Below, in pieces: positions 26,007 through 34,337 of a DNA stretch of 64,000 bases. Origin of the DNA: Clostridium_AD sp036569345 (GTDB lineage Bacteria > Bacillota > Clostridia > Clostridiales > Clostridiaceae). The translations under genes and the position numbers were made by a program. The stretch lies in NCBI RefSeq assembly GCF_036569345.1, contig NZ_DATCQT010000134.1:17397-81396 (forward strand). The letters are read 5' to 3'. Under the pieces are notes generated by a model. The model was given only the letters and a program-made list of their open reading frames with translations, ran no database searches and was not told where the DNA came from. Position 1 is the first letter of the stretch. Every line of letters begins with the position of its first letter.

Positions 26007-27356
26007 ATGGACATGATTGAAAAAAAGCTTGATAAAACACTAACTGATAGATTTTTATATGCATTAAGTCTACATTTAAGTTCATTTTTAAACAGATTAA
26101 GTAATCATCAAAATCTTAAGTATAAAAATATAGAAGGTATAATAGATGATAAACGCACAGAATTAAATATTGCAGTAGACGTAAAGGGAATGGTTGAAAA
26201 AAAATATAATGTGGTTGTTCCAAAGATTGAAGTTATATATCTTACATTGTTAATCAGTTCTATTACGGAGGAACAAACAAATCAGCATGTGGCAATAATT
26301 GTAGCGGCACATGGAAGCAGCACAGCAAGTAGTATGGTTAATGTGGCAAAGCAGCTTCTAGGGGAGGGTGTAATCGAAGCAATAGATATGCCATTAGAAG
26401 TTAGTCCCAATCAAACTTTAGATGAAATTATTGAAAAGGTTAGGGGAATAGACATGGGTAAGGGGGTTCTATTGCTTGTGGATATGGGTTCACTTGTTAA
26501 CTTTGAGTCTATAATAATGGAAAAAACAGATATAAAGGTTAAGACACTAGATATGGTTACCACCTCATTAGTATTAGAAGCCATAAGGAAAGCAACTATT
26601 TTAAATATGAATTTAGATGCCTTATATAATTCTCTAAAGCAATTTAGAGGATATTCAAAGATTGAGGAAGAAGAGAAAGTTATTAATGAAGACGATGCAA
26701 ATAAGAAAAAGGCAATAATAACAATATGCTCCACAGGTGAGGGGACTGCAGTAAAGCTAAAAGAACTTGTGGAGAACATTGTTAGAAGTACAGATGAAAA
26801 AGAAATTGAAATTTTACCAATAAGTATAAAAGACATAAAAAGGGAAATAATAAAAATAAAAAATAACTATAGTATTATAGCTTCTGTTGGTATTTTAAAT
26901 CCTAAAATTGAAGCGACCTTTATCTCCCTTGAAGAGTTAATTAGTGGTAATGGTGAAAATATTTTAATGAGTATAATACAGAGAAAAAACTTTAAAATTG
27001 AAAAAGGCCATGAAAATACAGTAGTTAAGGATTTATGCAAAGACAGTTTAAATCAATTTTTAACTTATTTAAATCCTTCTAAAATAATAAGTTTATTGTA
27101 TCAATTTGTAAATATTTTAGAAGAAAACACAAAAATAAGCTTTAACAATGCAACCAAAATAAGAATAATGGTGCATGTAGGTTGTGCACTAGAGAGAATG
27201 ATAATAAAGGATGGGTTAAAGTACAAGAGGGAAAAAGCTAAGCTAAATTCACACTTGGTAGAGATTATTACAGAGGCAAATAAAGTATTTAAAAACGCAA
27301 TAAACATAAGTTTAACTGAAGATGAAATATTGTTTTTAGCAGAAATGATAGAATAG
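26007..27356 (+). pseudogene. LevR C-terminal half: PRD1, EIIA-like, EIIB-like, PRD2
   Basis: 449 codons in the same frame as the upstream half, separated from it by TAA, GAA and ATA. It contains PRD1 (FLYALSLHLSSFLNR), an EIIA-Man-like domain with AAHGSSTASSMVN, an EIIB-like segment (ITICSTGEGTAVKLKEL) and PRD2 (MVHVGCALERMI). These are the phosphorylation-controlled modules of LevR. The ATG at 26007 has no clear ribosome binding site, so independent translation is doubtful; readthrough or coupled reinitiation cannot be excluded. Apart from the one stop, the frame is undamaged over the whole 931 codons (paralogue 935), which points to a recent mutation, a sequencing error or a tolerated split. 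Confidence 0.75.
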
Positions 27357-27363
27357 AAGATAA

Positions 27364-27451
27364 TATACTGATACACTTCTTTTTTGAAACACTTTTTATC
27401 AGCGAAAAATTAAAATTAGTATTGAAACTATAGAATAAGTGTATCAATATA
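27364..27451 (+). promoter_or_regulatory. Inverted pair of AAGTGTATCAnTATA sites, probable enhancer for LevR
   Basis: The 15-mer AAGTGTATCAATATA (27437-27451) occurs inverted, with one mismatch, at 27364-27378. They lie about 80-165 bases upstream of the sigma-54 promoter, the normal distance for upstream activating sites of bacterial enhancer-binding proteins. Confidence 0.65.
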
Positions 27452-27530
27452 AAAAAAATAAAAAAAATTTAAAATAAAAAATGGCTATTTTAAAAGATTT
27501 AACACAAATATAAAAAACAATACACTATTT

Positions 27531-27546
27531 TGGCACGACAATTGCT
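27531..27546 (+). promoter_or_regulatory. Sigma-54 (-24/-12) promoter of the mannose-type PTS operon
   Basis: TGGCACGACAATTGCT matches the sigma-54 consensus TGGCACN5TTGC(A/T) with correct GG-to-GC spacing. It lies 55 bases before the IIB gene and behind a LevR-type regulator. Confidence 0.92.
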
Positions 27547-27601
27547 ATATATAATAGTGTGACAACTTAGGTGAAAGTGCTGATGAGGAGAATGATTTAT
27601 A

Positions 27602-28075
27602 ATGAATATAGTGTTAGCAAGAATTGATGACAGATTAATACATGGTCAAGTAGCAACAATTTGGTCAAAAGACACAAAATGTCAAAGAATAATTGTATGT
27701 AATGATGATGTAAAAAAGGACTTAATTAGAAAGACACTTTTGGAGCAAGTTGCACCTCCAGGAATTAAATCAAGTGTTGTAGGAATTGATGAGGCAATAA
27801 GAGTTTATAAGAATCCAAAATACCAAGATGATAGAGTGCTATTTCTTTTCACTAATCCAACCGATGTTGTAAGAATGGTTGAAGGTGGAGTAGCCATAAA
27901 GAGTGTAAATATTGGTGGTATGTCATTTAAAGAAGGAAAGAAACAAATAACTAGTGTAGTATCGGTAGATGATACAGATATTGAAGCTTTCAAAAAATTA
28001 AATGAAAAAGGCATTGAACTAGAAATAAGAAAAATTTCTTCAGATTCAAAAGTAGATTTAATGTCAAAACTATAA
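27602..28075 (+). CDS. PTS mannose/fructose/sorbose family IIB component
   Basis: 157 residues, a stand-alone IIB of the Man family. The phosphoacceptor His14 lies in DDRLIHGQVATIW, and the rest (IIVCNDDVKKD, LLEQVAPPGIK, VNIGGMSF) is typical. It takes phosphate from IIA and passes it to sugar bound by IIC/IID at the membrane. It is the first gene behind the sigma-54 promoter. All its arginines use AGA, as in the surrounding genome, unlike the IIAB gene downstream, which carries a second IIB domain. It is therefore probably the native IIB of the locus. GAGGAG lies 11-16 bases before the ATG. Confidence 0.93.
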   Translation: MNIVLARIDDRLIHGQVATIWSKDTKCQRIIVCNDDVKKDLIRKTLLEQVAPPGIKSSVVGIDEAIRVYKNPKYQDDRVLFLFTNPTDVVRMVEGGVAIKSVNIGGMSFKEGKKQITSVVSVDDTDIEAFKKLNEKGIELEIRKISSDSKVDLMSKL

Positions 28076-28089
28076 GATTCACCATATTA

Positions 28090-28251
28090 AATTCTGTCAA
28101 AGCAACTAAGATTGAATGGGTTTTACTTGTAATCGTTATGTTTGCTTGTGATGAGTTCCAAAAAAAATTGTTAAAACAAGCATCTCCACCTGGAGTGAAA
28201 TCAAATGTCATTACAATTCTTAAATTAATTGAAAAATATCATAATTACTAA
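28090..28251 (+). pseudogene. Decayed second PTS IIB fragment
   Basis: Frame translation gives ACDEFQKKLLKQASPPGVKS then NVITILKLIEKYHNY and a stop. It aligns with VCNDDVKKDLIRKTLLEQVA...PPGIKSSVV of the intact IIB gene, with only about a third of the domain left. No start, ribosome binding site or phosphoacceptor His remains. It sits exactly at the junction between the AGA-using IIB gene and the foreign-looking IIAB gene, so it is probably a relic of a native gene displaced or deleted there. Confidence 0.65.
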
Positions 28252-28322
28252 TTTTGGTTACAGGTTTTTTTAAACTTTTATATAAATTTTACTGTAACAA
28301 ATAAAAAATAGGAGGTATAAAG

Positions 28323-29300
28323 ATGGTAGGAATTATTCTTGCTAGTCACGGAGAATTTGCTAAAGGCATCTTGCAATCTGGTGCGATGATTTTCGGAGAA
28401 CAAGAAAACGCACAAGCTGTTACGTTGATGCCTAGTGAAGGCCCTGATGATCTTAAAGCAAAAATGAAAGACGCAATCGCATCCTTTGACAACCAAGATG
28501 AGGTTTTAATCTTAGTTGATCTTTGGGGTGGTACACCATTCAACCAAGCAAATAGTCTATTTGAAGAACACAAAGATAAATGGGCAATCGTAGCTGGTAT
28601 GAATCTACCAATGGTGATTGAAGCTTATGCTTCACGTTCTTCAATGGAATCCGCACAGGAAATTGCGGCTTATATTTTAAAAACAGCTAAAGAAGGAATT
28701 AAAGTTAAGCCTGAAGAATTAGAACCAGCAGATAATGGTAAAGCTTCTGCAACGACCGCTGGGCCATCTAATGCAGGTGCACCTGGATCATTCGAATATG
28801 TTTTAGCTCGTATTGACTCTCGTTTACTTCATGGACAAATAGCGACTGCTTGGACAAAAGATGTGCTACCTACACGAATTATTGTCGTGTCAGATGCAGT
28901 AGCCAAAGATGAGCTTCGTACGAAATTGATCACACAGGCTGCTCCTCCGGGTGTTAAAGCTCATGTTGTTCCAGTTAATCAAATGATTAAACTTGCAAAA
29001 AATGATCAGTCTTTCGGCGGACAACGTGCATTGCTTCTTTTTGAAAATCCACAAGATGTACTTAGAGCGGTAGAAGGTGGAGTACCTTTGAAGACAATCA
29101 ATATTGGCTCTATGGCTCACTCGACCGGTAAAGTTCAACCAAACAAAGTACTTGCTTTCAATCAAGACGATATTGATACCTTCAATAAGCTTAAACAAGC
29201 TGGACTTACTTTTGATGTTCGTAAAGTCCCAAATGATTCAAAAGGAAATATGGCCGAAATCCTTAAAAAAGCACAAGGTGAATTAAATAAACTAAAATAA
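28323..29300 (+). CDS. manX: PTS mannose family IIAB component
   Basis: 325 residues. The IIA domain (1-135) has phosphoacceptor His9 (ILASHGEFAKG) and LVDLWGGTPFNQA. An Ala/Gly/Pro linker leads to the IIB domain (about 155-325) with His170 (SRLLHGQIATAW). It is soluble and docks on IIC/IID. Very like ManX/ManL of Lactobacillales. Arginine codons are almost all CGN, GC content is visibly higher than in the gene before it, and ACC/GCT/GGT are frequent. All this indicates recent horizontal acquisition. AGGAGG precedes the ATG. Symbol by similarity. Confidence 0.93.
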   Translation: MVGIILASHGEFAKGILQSGAMIFGEQENAQAVTLMPSEGPDDLKAKMKDAIASFDNQDEVLILVDLWGGTPFNQANSLFEEHKDKWAIVAGMNLPMVIEAYASRSSMESAQEIAAYILKTAKEGIKVKPEELEPADNGKASATTAGPSNAGAPGSFEYVLARIDSRLLHGQIATAWTKDVLPTRIIVVSDAVAKDELRTKLITQAAPPGVKAHVVPVNQMIKLAKNDQSFGGQRALLLFENPQDVLRAVEGGVPLKTINIGSMAHSTGKVQPNKVLAFNQDDIDTFNKLKQAGLTFDVRKVPNDSKGNMAEILKKAQGELNKLK

Positions 29301-29336
29301 TCTAAAAATTTAAATGAAAAAGGAGGATTAATAATC

Positions 29337-30143
29337 ATGGATATAAATATTGTCCAAGTGATATTAGTCGTTATCGTGGCATTTCTAGCTGGTATGGAAG
29401 GTATCTTGGATCAATTTCAATTCCACCAACCAGTAATTGCTTGTACGTTAATCGGCTTAGTTACAGGTAACTTAATACCATGCCTAATCTTAGGTGGTAC
29501 TCTTCAAATGATTGCTTTAGGGTGGGCAAATATCGGTGCTGCTGTAGCACCAGATGCAGCGCTTGCATCTGTTGCATCTGCAATTATTTTAGTTCTTGGT
29601 GGCCAAGGTACAGCAGGAGTTCCTTCAGCTATCGCTATTGCTGTTCCGCTAGCAGTTGCAGGGTTATTATTAACAATTATTTGTCGTACCATTGCTACAG
29701 CGTTTGTACATTTCATGGATGCTGCTGCTAAAGAAGGAAATATCAGAAAAGTTGAAATGTGGCAGATCATTGCTATTTGTTTGCAGGGTGTACGTATTGC
29801 AATTCCAGCAGGCTTGATTTTAGCAATTGGTGCTGCTCCGATTCGTTCATTACTTGAAGCTATGCCTACTTGGTTAACAGGTGGTTTAGCAATCGGTGGT
29901 GGAATGGTCGTAGCTGTCGGTTATGCAATGGTAATCAATATGATGGCTACAAAAGAAGTATGGCCATTCTTTGCAATTGGTTTTGTGTTAGCAACCATTT
30001 CAGAAATTACACTTATCGGACTAGGTGCAATCGGTGTATGTGTGGCTCTTGTTTATTTAAAGCTTACTAAACAAGGCGGCTCAGGTAATGGTGGAAACTC
30101 AAATATTGGTGATCCATTAGGCGATATTATTGATACTTACTAA
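29337..30143 (+). CDS. manY: PTS mannose family IIC component
   Basis: 268 residues, a polytopic membrane protein: VQVILVVIVAFLAGMEGILD at the start, then FHQPVIACTLIGLVTGN and Ala/Gly-rich helices. IIC forms the sugar channel with IID. It follows IIAB by 36 bases behind AGGAGG, and shows the same foreign codon use. The C-terminal tail is Gly/Asn-rich (GGSGNGGNSNIGDPLGD). Mannose or glucose is the likely substrate on family grounds. Confidence 0.93.
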   Translation: MDINIVQVILVVIVAFLAGMEGILDQFQFHQPVIACTLIGLVTGNLIPCLILGGTLQMIALGWANIGAAVAPDAALASVASAIILVLGGQGTAGVPSAIAIAVPLAVAGLLLTIICRTIATAFVHFMDAAAKEGNIRKVEMWQIIAICLQGVRIAIPAGLILAIGAAPIRSLLEAMPTWLTGGLAIGGGMVVAVGYAMVINMMATKEVWPFFAIGFVLATISEITLIGLGAIGVCVALVYLKLTKQGGSGNGGNSNIGDPLGDIIDTY

Positions 30144-30163
30144 GAAAGGGGGAGAACACGAAA

Positions 30164-31075
30164 ATGGCAAATAAAATAAAATTAACGAGAAAAGATCGTA
30201 TTTCTGTTTGGTTCCGTTCATTTTTCCTTCAAGGTTCTTGGAACTACGAAAGAATGCAAAACGGTGGTTGGGCATTTGCATTGATACCCGCAATCAAAAA
30301 ATTATACAAGACTAAAGAAGATCGTGCAGCTGCATTGAAACGTCACTTGGAGTTCTTTAACACTCACCCATATGTAGCTTCACCAGTCATTGGTGTAACA
30401 TTAGCCTTAGAAGAAGACCGTGCAAATGGTTTACCAATCGACGACATAACTATTCAAGGTGTTAAAGTTGGTATGATGGGACCTTTAGCTGGTATTGGTG
30501 ATCCAGTTTTCTGGTTTACTGTTAGACCAATTTTAGGGGCTTTAGCTGCTTCTCTTGCTATGGCTGGTAACATCCTTGGACCAATTATCTTTTTCTTCGC
30601 TTGGAATATCATCCGTATGGCATTTATGTGGTATACACAAGAGTTTGGTTACAAAGCAGGTTCTCATATTACCGATGATGTATCAGGTGGTTTACTACAA
30701 GATGTTACAAAAGGAGCATCTATCCTTGGTATGTTCATTTTGGGATCATTAGTTAACCGATGGGTATCCGTTAAATTTGCACCAGTAGTATCAAACGTTA
30801 AGTTAGCTAACGGTGCCTACATTGATTGGAACAACATTCCTGCTGGAGCGAACGGTATTAAAGAAGCTCTGTTACAACAATCAAGTGGTTTGTCACTAAC
30901 TAATGTTAAGGTTACAACATTGCAAAATAACTTGGATTCTTTGATTCCTGGACTTGCAGGATTAGCATTGACATTACTTTGTATGTGGTTGCTTAAGAAG
31001 AAAGTATCTCCAATTACAATTATTTTTGGGCTGTTCGCAGTCGGAATTGTTTTCCACTTAATCGGTTTAATGTAA
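30164..31075 (+). CDS. manZ: PTS mannose family IID component
   Basis: 303 residues. The IID signature is complete: RSFFLQGSWNYERMQNGGW, FFNTHPYVASPVIG, and MGPLAGIGDPVFWFTVRP, then helices to the C-terminus. With IIC it forms the membrane permease; in lactic acid bacteria this pair also serves as receptor for class IIa bacteriocins. AAGGGGGAG precedes the ATG. Last gene of the PTS cluster before a terminator, sharing the Lactobacillales-like codon use. Confidence 0.93.
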   Translation: MANKIKLTRKDRISVWFRSFFLQGSWNYERMQNGGWAFALIPAIKKLYKTKEDRAAALKRHLEFFNTHPYVASPVIGVTLALEEDRANGLPIDDITIQGVKVGMMGPLAGIGDPVFWFTVRPILGALAASLAMAGNILGPIIFFFAWNIIRMAFMWYTQEFGYKAGSHITDDVSGGLLQDVTKGASILGMFILGSLVNRWVSVKFAPVVSNVKLANGAYIDWNNIPAGANGIKEALLQQSSGLSLTNVKVTTLQNNLDSLIPGLAGLALTLLCMWLLKKKVSPITIIFGLFAVGIVFHLIGLM

Positions 31076-31087
31076 TATTTTTTACTC

Positions 31088-31118
31088 AACCTGGGCTTTT
31101 TGGCCTGGGTTTTTTTTA
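31088..31118 (+). terminator. Terminator of the PTS operon
   Basis: AACCTGGGCT pairs with GGCCTGGGTT using some G-U pairs, followed by eight T. It ends the PTS transcript before the DUF956 gene. Confidence 0.75.
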
Positions 31119-31121
31119 TTA

Positions 31122-31485
31122 CCTTCTATGTTAATATTGCATCGACCCAGGAGATGATTTAATTTTATGTCTAGTATAACTGTTTTTGACGGTTGTGCCT
31201 TGCTGCACTTGATTATTTCATTTTAAGAAGGTATATTATATACTATAGTCAAGAAGTACAATGATTTATTAATTTAGCAGAAGCAAGGTAGTTTATGCAT
31301 TGAGAGCGTGGTAAATATTTTGAAGGTATTCAAAAATTCCCGCGAAGTATTAACGACATTTCAGAAGGAAAGGCTCCCACTTCTATTAGTGGGAGTTACA
31401 CACCCTAGCAAATAGAAAACTTCAGTGGGAGTATAAATCTCCTTCTGAAGTCGTTAATATTGCAGCTCCGCAGGAGATGATTTAA
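31122..31485 (+). repeat. Structured repeat element between manZ and the DUF956 gene
   Basis: Two imperfect direct repeats (31122-31162 and 31441-31485; CCTTCT, GTTAATATTGCA, CAGGAGATGATTTAA shared) flank 280 bases. Before the second repeat lies a long inverted repeat: TATTAACGAC with TTCAGAAGGA near 31349-31370 pairs with 31440-31459 through a two-base bulge. Inside it CTCCCACT (31374-31381) can pair with either of two AGTGGGAG copies (31388-31395, 31424-31431). No open frame was found inside. It is perhaps a non-autonomous IS200/IS605-like or other mobile element. Confidence 0.6.
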
Positions 31486-31499
31486 AGATAGCTATTAAT

Positions 31500-31553
31500 T
31501 AATAGAAACAAATAAAAAGCATATAATAGAAACAAATGTGTGTATAATAGAAA
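31500..31553 (+). promoter_or_regulatory. Three TAATAGAAA direct repeats before the DUF956 gene
   Basis: TAATAGAAACAAAT occurs at 31500 and 31524, and TAATAGAAA at 31545, spaced 24 and 21 bases, with TATAAT boxes in the last two. This is a probable promoter/operator directly before the DUF956 start. Confidence 0.4.
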
Positions 31554-31566
31554 AGAGGTAGATCAT

Positions 31567-31941
31567 ATGGTTCAATCACTCAATACAAAGGTGGATCTAG
31601 TAATTGATGCAACAGCGCTTACAGGTCTTACAGATTATGGAAAAATTATGATCGGCGACAAAGGTTTTGAGTTTTATAATTCTCGTGATTCTCGCAAATA
31701 TATTCAAATTCCATGGGAAGACGTTGACAATGTTATTGCGTCCGTATTGCTAAAAGGAAAGTGGATTCCACGATATGCGATCCAAACGAAGAAAAATGGT
31801 AACTATATTTTTTCTTCTAAAGAACCCAAAAAAGTACTTCGTGCTATTCGAAAATATGTTGAGCCAAAGCATATGCTTCATTCGTTAAGTTTTTTTGATG
31901 TTGTAAAGCGAGCGGTGCAATCGAGATTTAAGAAGAGTTGA
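31567..31941 (+). CDS. DUF956 family protein (ManO-like)
   Basis: 124 residues from the ATG at 31567 (MVQSLNTKVDLVIDATALTG), preceded by AGAGGTAGATC. DUF956 proteins sit at the end of mannose PTS operons in Lactobacillales (manO) and are thought to regulate them. The internal YIQIPWEDVDNVIASVLLKG gives a PH-like strand pattern. Arginine codons are mainly CGN, as in manXYZ, so it probably arrived in the same block. It is separated from manZ by a terminator and the structured repeat, so it may have its own promoter. Confidence 0.85.
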   Translation: MVQSLNTKVDLVIDATALTGLTDYGKIMIGDKGFEFYNSRDSRKYIQIPWEDVDNVIASVLLKGKWIPRYAIQTKKNGNYIFSSKEPKKVLRAIRKYVEPKHMLHSLSFFDVVKRAVQSRFKKS

Positions 31942-31972
31942 TTAACTAAAGAACTTATCATGTGTATAAATA

Positions 31973-32155
31973 ATGATAAATGATAAAAACACACCTGAGA
32001 AAATAGTATATATAGATTTTCTTACAACCTATGTACAAAAGGATTGTATCCAATTAGAGAATTTATAATAGGTTATAACAGTTTGCGAGCTTTTGCTTGA
32101 AGGGTCAGAAATTGAAAGAGAAATTGAAGATATTTTTATAAATATATCGTTATAA
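31973..32155 (+). pseudogene. Possible degraded small coding sequence
   Basis: One frame from ATG at 31973 reads MINDKNTPEKIVYIDFLTTY, then VQKDCIQLENL, two adjacent stops, VITVCELLLEGSEIEREIED and IFINISL before a TAA. The composition looks protein-like on both sides of the double stop. No ribosome binding site and no recognised family. Confidence 0.3.
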
Positions 32156-32171
32156 GGATTTATATTGTGGG

Positions 32172-32212
32172 AAAAGTACTATATATGATATTATTTATAT
32201 AGTACTTTTTTT
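32172..32212 (+). terminator. Rho-independent terminator
   Basis: AAAAGTACTATATA pairs with TATATAGTACTTTTT around an AT loop and runs into a T tract. Confidence 0.75.
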
Positions 32213-32724
32213 ATTGGAAAATTTCAAAATAAGGAGGAATTCGGGGAATTTCTTAGTAAATAAAATTTAAAATTACTACTACTTTATTTTGAGTGTAATG
32301 AAAATTATGAATTTAATTAAAAATAAGTCCAATAGGGATAATATAAATTATAAATGTAAAACATATAAGGAATACCGTAGGTTTTCAATATTTGCTCAAG
32401 TACATGGTAATAGCTATTTAACGTTAGTCATGAGGTTTTATTATACTATATTCTTTTTGGGACATAATCAAATTCGGTATAATAAGACATTATCACAATT
32501 CGATCATAGAACAATATAAATAAAACTAATTTAAGTTAACTATTTTACGACTTTGATGTATAATAATGTATCGTATTATTATATTACTAATATAAAGTAT
32601 CTAGTTGGTAACTAAAGTTCAAAAAGGTATCTACTTGCAAAAAATATGTTAACGGTCTAAAATGATACATGAGAGAAAGAAAAGATGATATTTATGGTAT
32701 ATCTTAAAGGGAAAGGTTGAGATT
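32213..32724 (+). other. Intergenic region with no convincing gene
   Basis: It holds a 76-codon frame (32289-32519) without a ribosome binding site whose end overlaps the 28-bp repeat, and AT-rich sequence up to the DUF2156 gene. An AAGGAGG at about 32232 leads into no usable frame. Probably decayed mobile DNA. Confidence 0.4.
32509..32536 (+). repeat. 28-bp dispersed repeat, copy 2
   Basis: Identical over 28 bases to 24065-24092. Here it overlaps the stop of a 76-codon frame of doubtful coding value. Confidence 0.8.
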
Positions 32725-33639
32725 ATGATTTTTAAAAGACTTATGATTGAAGATAAAAATTTACTTGAAGAATTTATATATCCATATAAATTTCTAAGTT
32801 GTGAATATTCTTTTACAACTTTATATATATGGAGAGAAGCTTGTGATATTTGTTTTACTATTCATAAAGGTGCTCTAATAATAAAGAAAAAAGATTTTGA
32901 GGGAAGATATTATTTTATGCAACCTTTGGGTTACAGCAATGAAAATCTTAAAGAAATAATAGATGCACTAATGGAATATAAAACAAAAGATAATATGGAC
33001 TTCTTGTTTAAGGACCTAGATGAGGATTTTATGGAAAAAATAAAGAAAATTTATGGTGAAACTCATGGTATCTGTATAAAGGAAGATAGAGATAATTTTG
33101 ATTATTTATATGAAACCGAAAAACTTATAAAACTTTCCGGAAAGAAACTTCATGGTAAAAAAAACCATTATAACTCTTTTGTGAAAAATTACAATTATGA
33201 GATTAAAGACATTAAGGAAGTTGAAGTAATAAGAGATGTTATAGTAGCAGCAGAAAAATGGTATGAAAGCAATAAAGCTGATTATATACTTAATTGCGAA
33301 TTGCAGGGAATAAAAGATGTTCTGAAAAATATGGAAATTGTAAATACAAAAGGAATAGCTGTTTACGTAGATGGAAAAATAGTAGCATTTAGTTTAGGTG
33401 AAAAACTAAATGATAATTTGGCAGTAATCCATATAGAAAAAGCAGATGTGAAGTACAGTGGAGTATATAGTTTTATCAATAAAACTTTCGTCGATAGAAA
33501 TTTTAGTGATGTTAAGATAATCAATAGAGAGCAGGATCTTGGAATAGCAGGTCTAAGGAAATCAAAATTATCTTATCATCCATTTAAATTAGAAAAAAAA
33601 TATATCTTTGGTTTTAATAATATTAATGATATCAAATAA
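32725..33639 (+). CDS. DUF2156 domain protein
   Basis: 304 residues matching the DUF2156 fold, a double GNAT-like acyltransferase related to the C-terminal domain of MprF lysyl-phosphatidylglycerol synthases. The first half carries LSCEYSFTTLYIWREACD; the second holds KKLHGKKNHYNSFVKNYNYE and the terminal LGIAGLRKSKLSYHPF common to the family. There is no membrane segment, so it is a soluble stand-alone form. Substrate unknown; aminoacyl-tRNA-dependent transfer is possible from the family relation. GGGAAAGG precedes the ATG. Confidence 0.85.
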   Translation: MIFKRLMIEDKNLLEEFIYPYKFLSCEYSFTTLYIWREACDICFTIHKGALIIKKKDFEGRYYFMQPLGYSNENLKEIIDALMEYKTKDNMDFLFKDLDEDFMEKIKKIYGETHGICIKEDRDNFDYLYETEKLIKLSGKKLHGKKNHYNSFVKNYNYEIKDIKEVEVIRDVIVAAEKWYESNKADYILNCELQGIKDVLKNMEIVNTKGIAVYVDGKIVAFSLGEKLNDNLAVIHIEKADVKYSGVYSFINKTFVDRNFSDVKIINREQDLGIAGLRKSKLSYHPFKLEKKYIFGFNNINDIK

Positions 33640-33668
33640 ATAGACTAGCATTTTGCTAGTCTATTTAT
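33638..33668 (+). terminator. Rho-independent terminator
   Basis: AAATAGACTAGCA pairs with TGCTAGTCTATTT around TTT, overlapping the stop codon of the DUF2156 gene. Confidence 0.85.
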
Positions 33669-33719
33669 CCGAAAGGGTCTTATTCTTTGTTTTAAAATAA
33701 AAATGGGAAAGGTGATAGA

Positions 33720-34265
33720 ATGAAAAATCTTTTGCGTGGAGAAAAAATAAATCTTACTTCTATAAATGAAGAAGATATTTCGGAAATCGAAAAGTGGCAC
33801 AATGATGTATCTTTCATGCGTAATTATGATGTAGTAAGCGCAATTCCTAAAAATATGGAAGATATAAAAGATGTAATTAGTGATATAAGAAAAAGCAATA
33901 CAGCGTATATTTTTGGTGTGAAAGAACTTAAAGAGCAGAAATTAATTGGAGTTACAGGATTTGAAAATATATCTTGGAATAATGGAACTGCTTTAATATA
34001 TATAGGAATTGGAGAAGAAAAAAGTAGGGGACAAGGGTACGGCACGGAAGCTTTTAAATTAACAATGGAGTTTGGATTTGAGGAACTGAACTTTCATAGA
34101 ATATATCTTACTGTACTTGAATACAACGAACCTGCTATAAAGTTATACGAGAAAATAGGGTTTAAAAGAGAAGGGATTTACAGGGAATTCATACATCGGG
34201 ATGGCAAACGTTATGATATGTATTTGTATGGTTTGTTAAGACCTGAGTGGGAAGATTCGCTATAA
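33720..34265 (+). CDS. GNAT family N-acetyltransferase (RimJ/RimL-like)
   Basis: 181 residues, a single GNAT domain. The acetyl-CoA loop is IGIGEEKSRGQGYGTEAFKL (Q/RxxGxG/A type), followed by LNFHRIYLTVLEYNEPAIKL and YEKIGFKREGIYREF. The pattern is that of RimJ/RimL-type acetyltransferases acting on protein N-termini or small amines such as spermidine or antibiotics. The substrate cannot be told from sequence. GGGAAAGGTGATAG precedes the ATG. It is monocistronic and convergent with the 58-residue gene. Confidence 0.9.
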   Translation: MKNLLRGEKINLTSINEEDISEIEKWHNDVSFMRNYDVVSAIPKNMEDIKDVISDIRKSNTAYIFGVKELKEQKLIGVTGFENISWNNGTALIYIGIGEEKSRGQGYGTEAFKLTMEFGFEELNFHRIYLTVLEYNEPAIKLYEKIGFKREGIYREFIHRDGKRYDMYLYGLLRPEWEDSL

Positions 34266-34276
34266 AAATACATAAA

Positions 34277-34313
34277 AAAACACAGTAGATAAAATAAAAA
34301 TTTACTGTGTTTT
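34277..34313. terminator. Bidirectional terminator
   Basis: AAAACACAGTA pairs with TACTGTGTTTT, with A/T runs on both sides, between the GNAT gene and the minus-strand small gene. Confidence 0.75.
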
Positions 34314-34337
34314 AATATTTTAATTATTAGCTGGTAA

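Noticed and set aside
26007..27356. Independent PRD antiterminator gene
   Set aside because: It lacks an RNA-binding CAT domain and a ribosome binding site, and is in frame with the upstream LevR half.
32289..32519. 76-codon plus-strand frame
   Set aside because: No ribosome binding site, no recognisable domain, and the end lies in a dispersed repeat; not supported as a gene.
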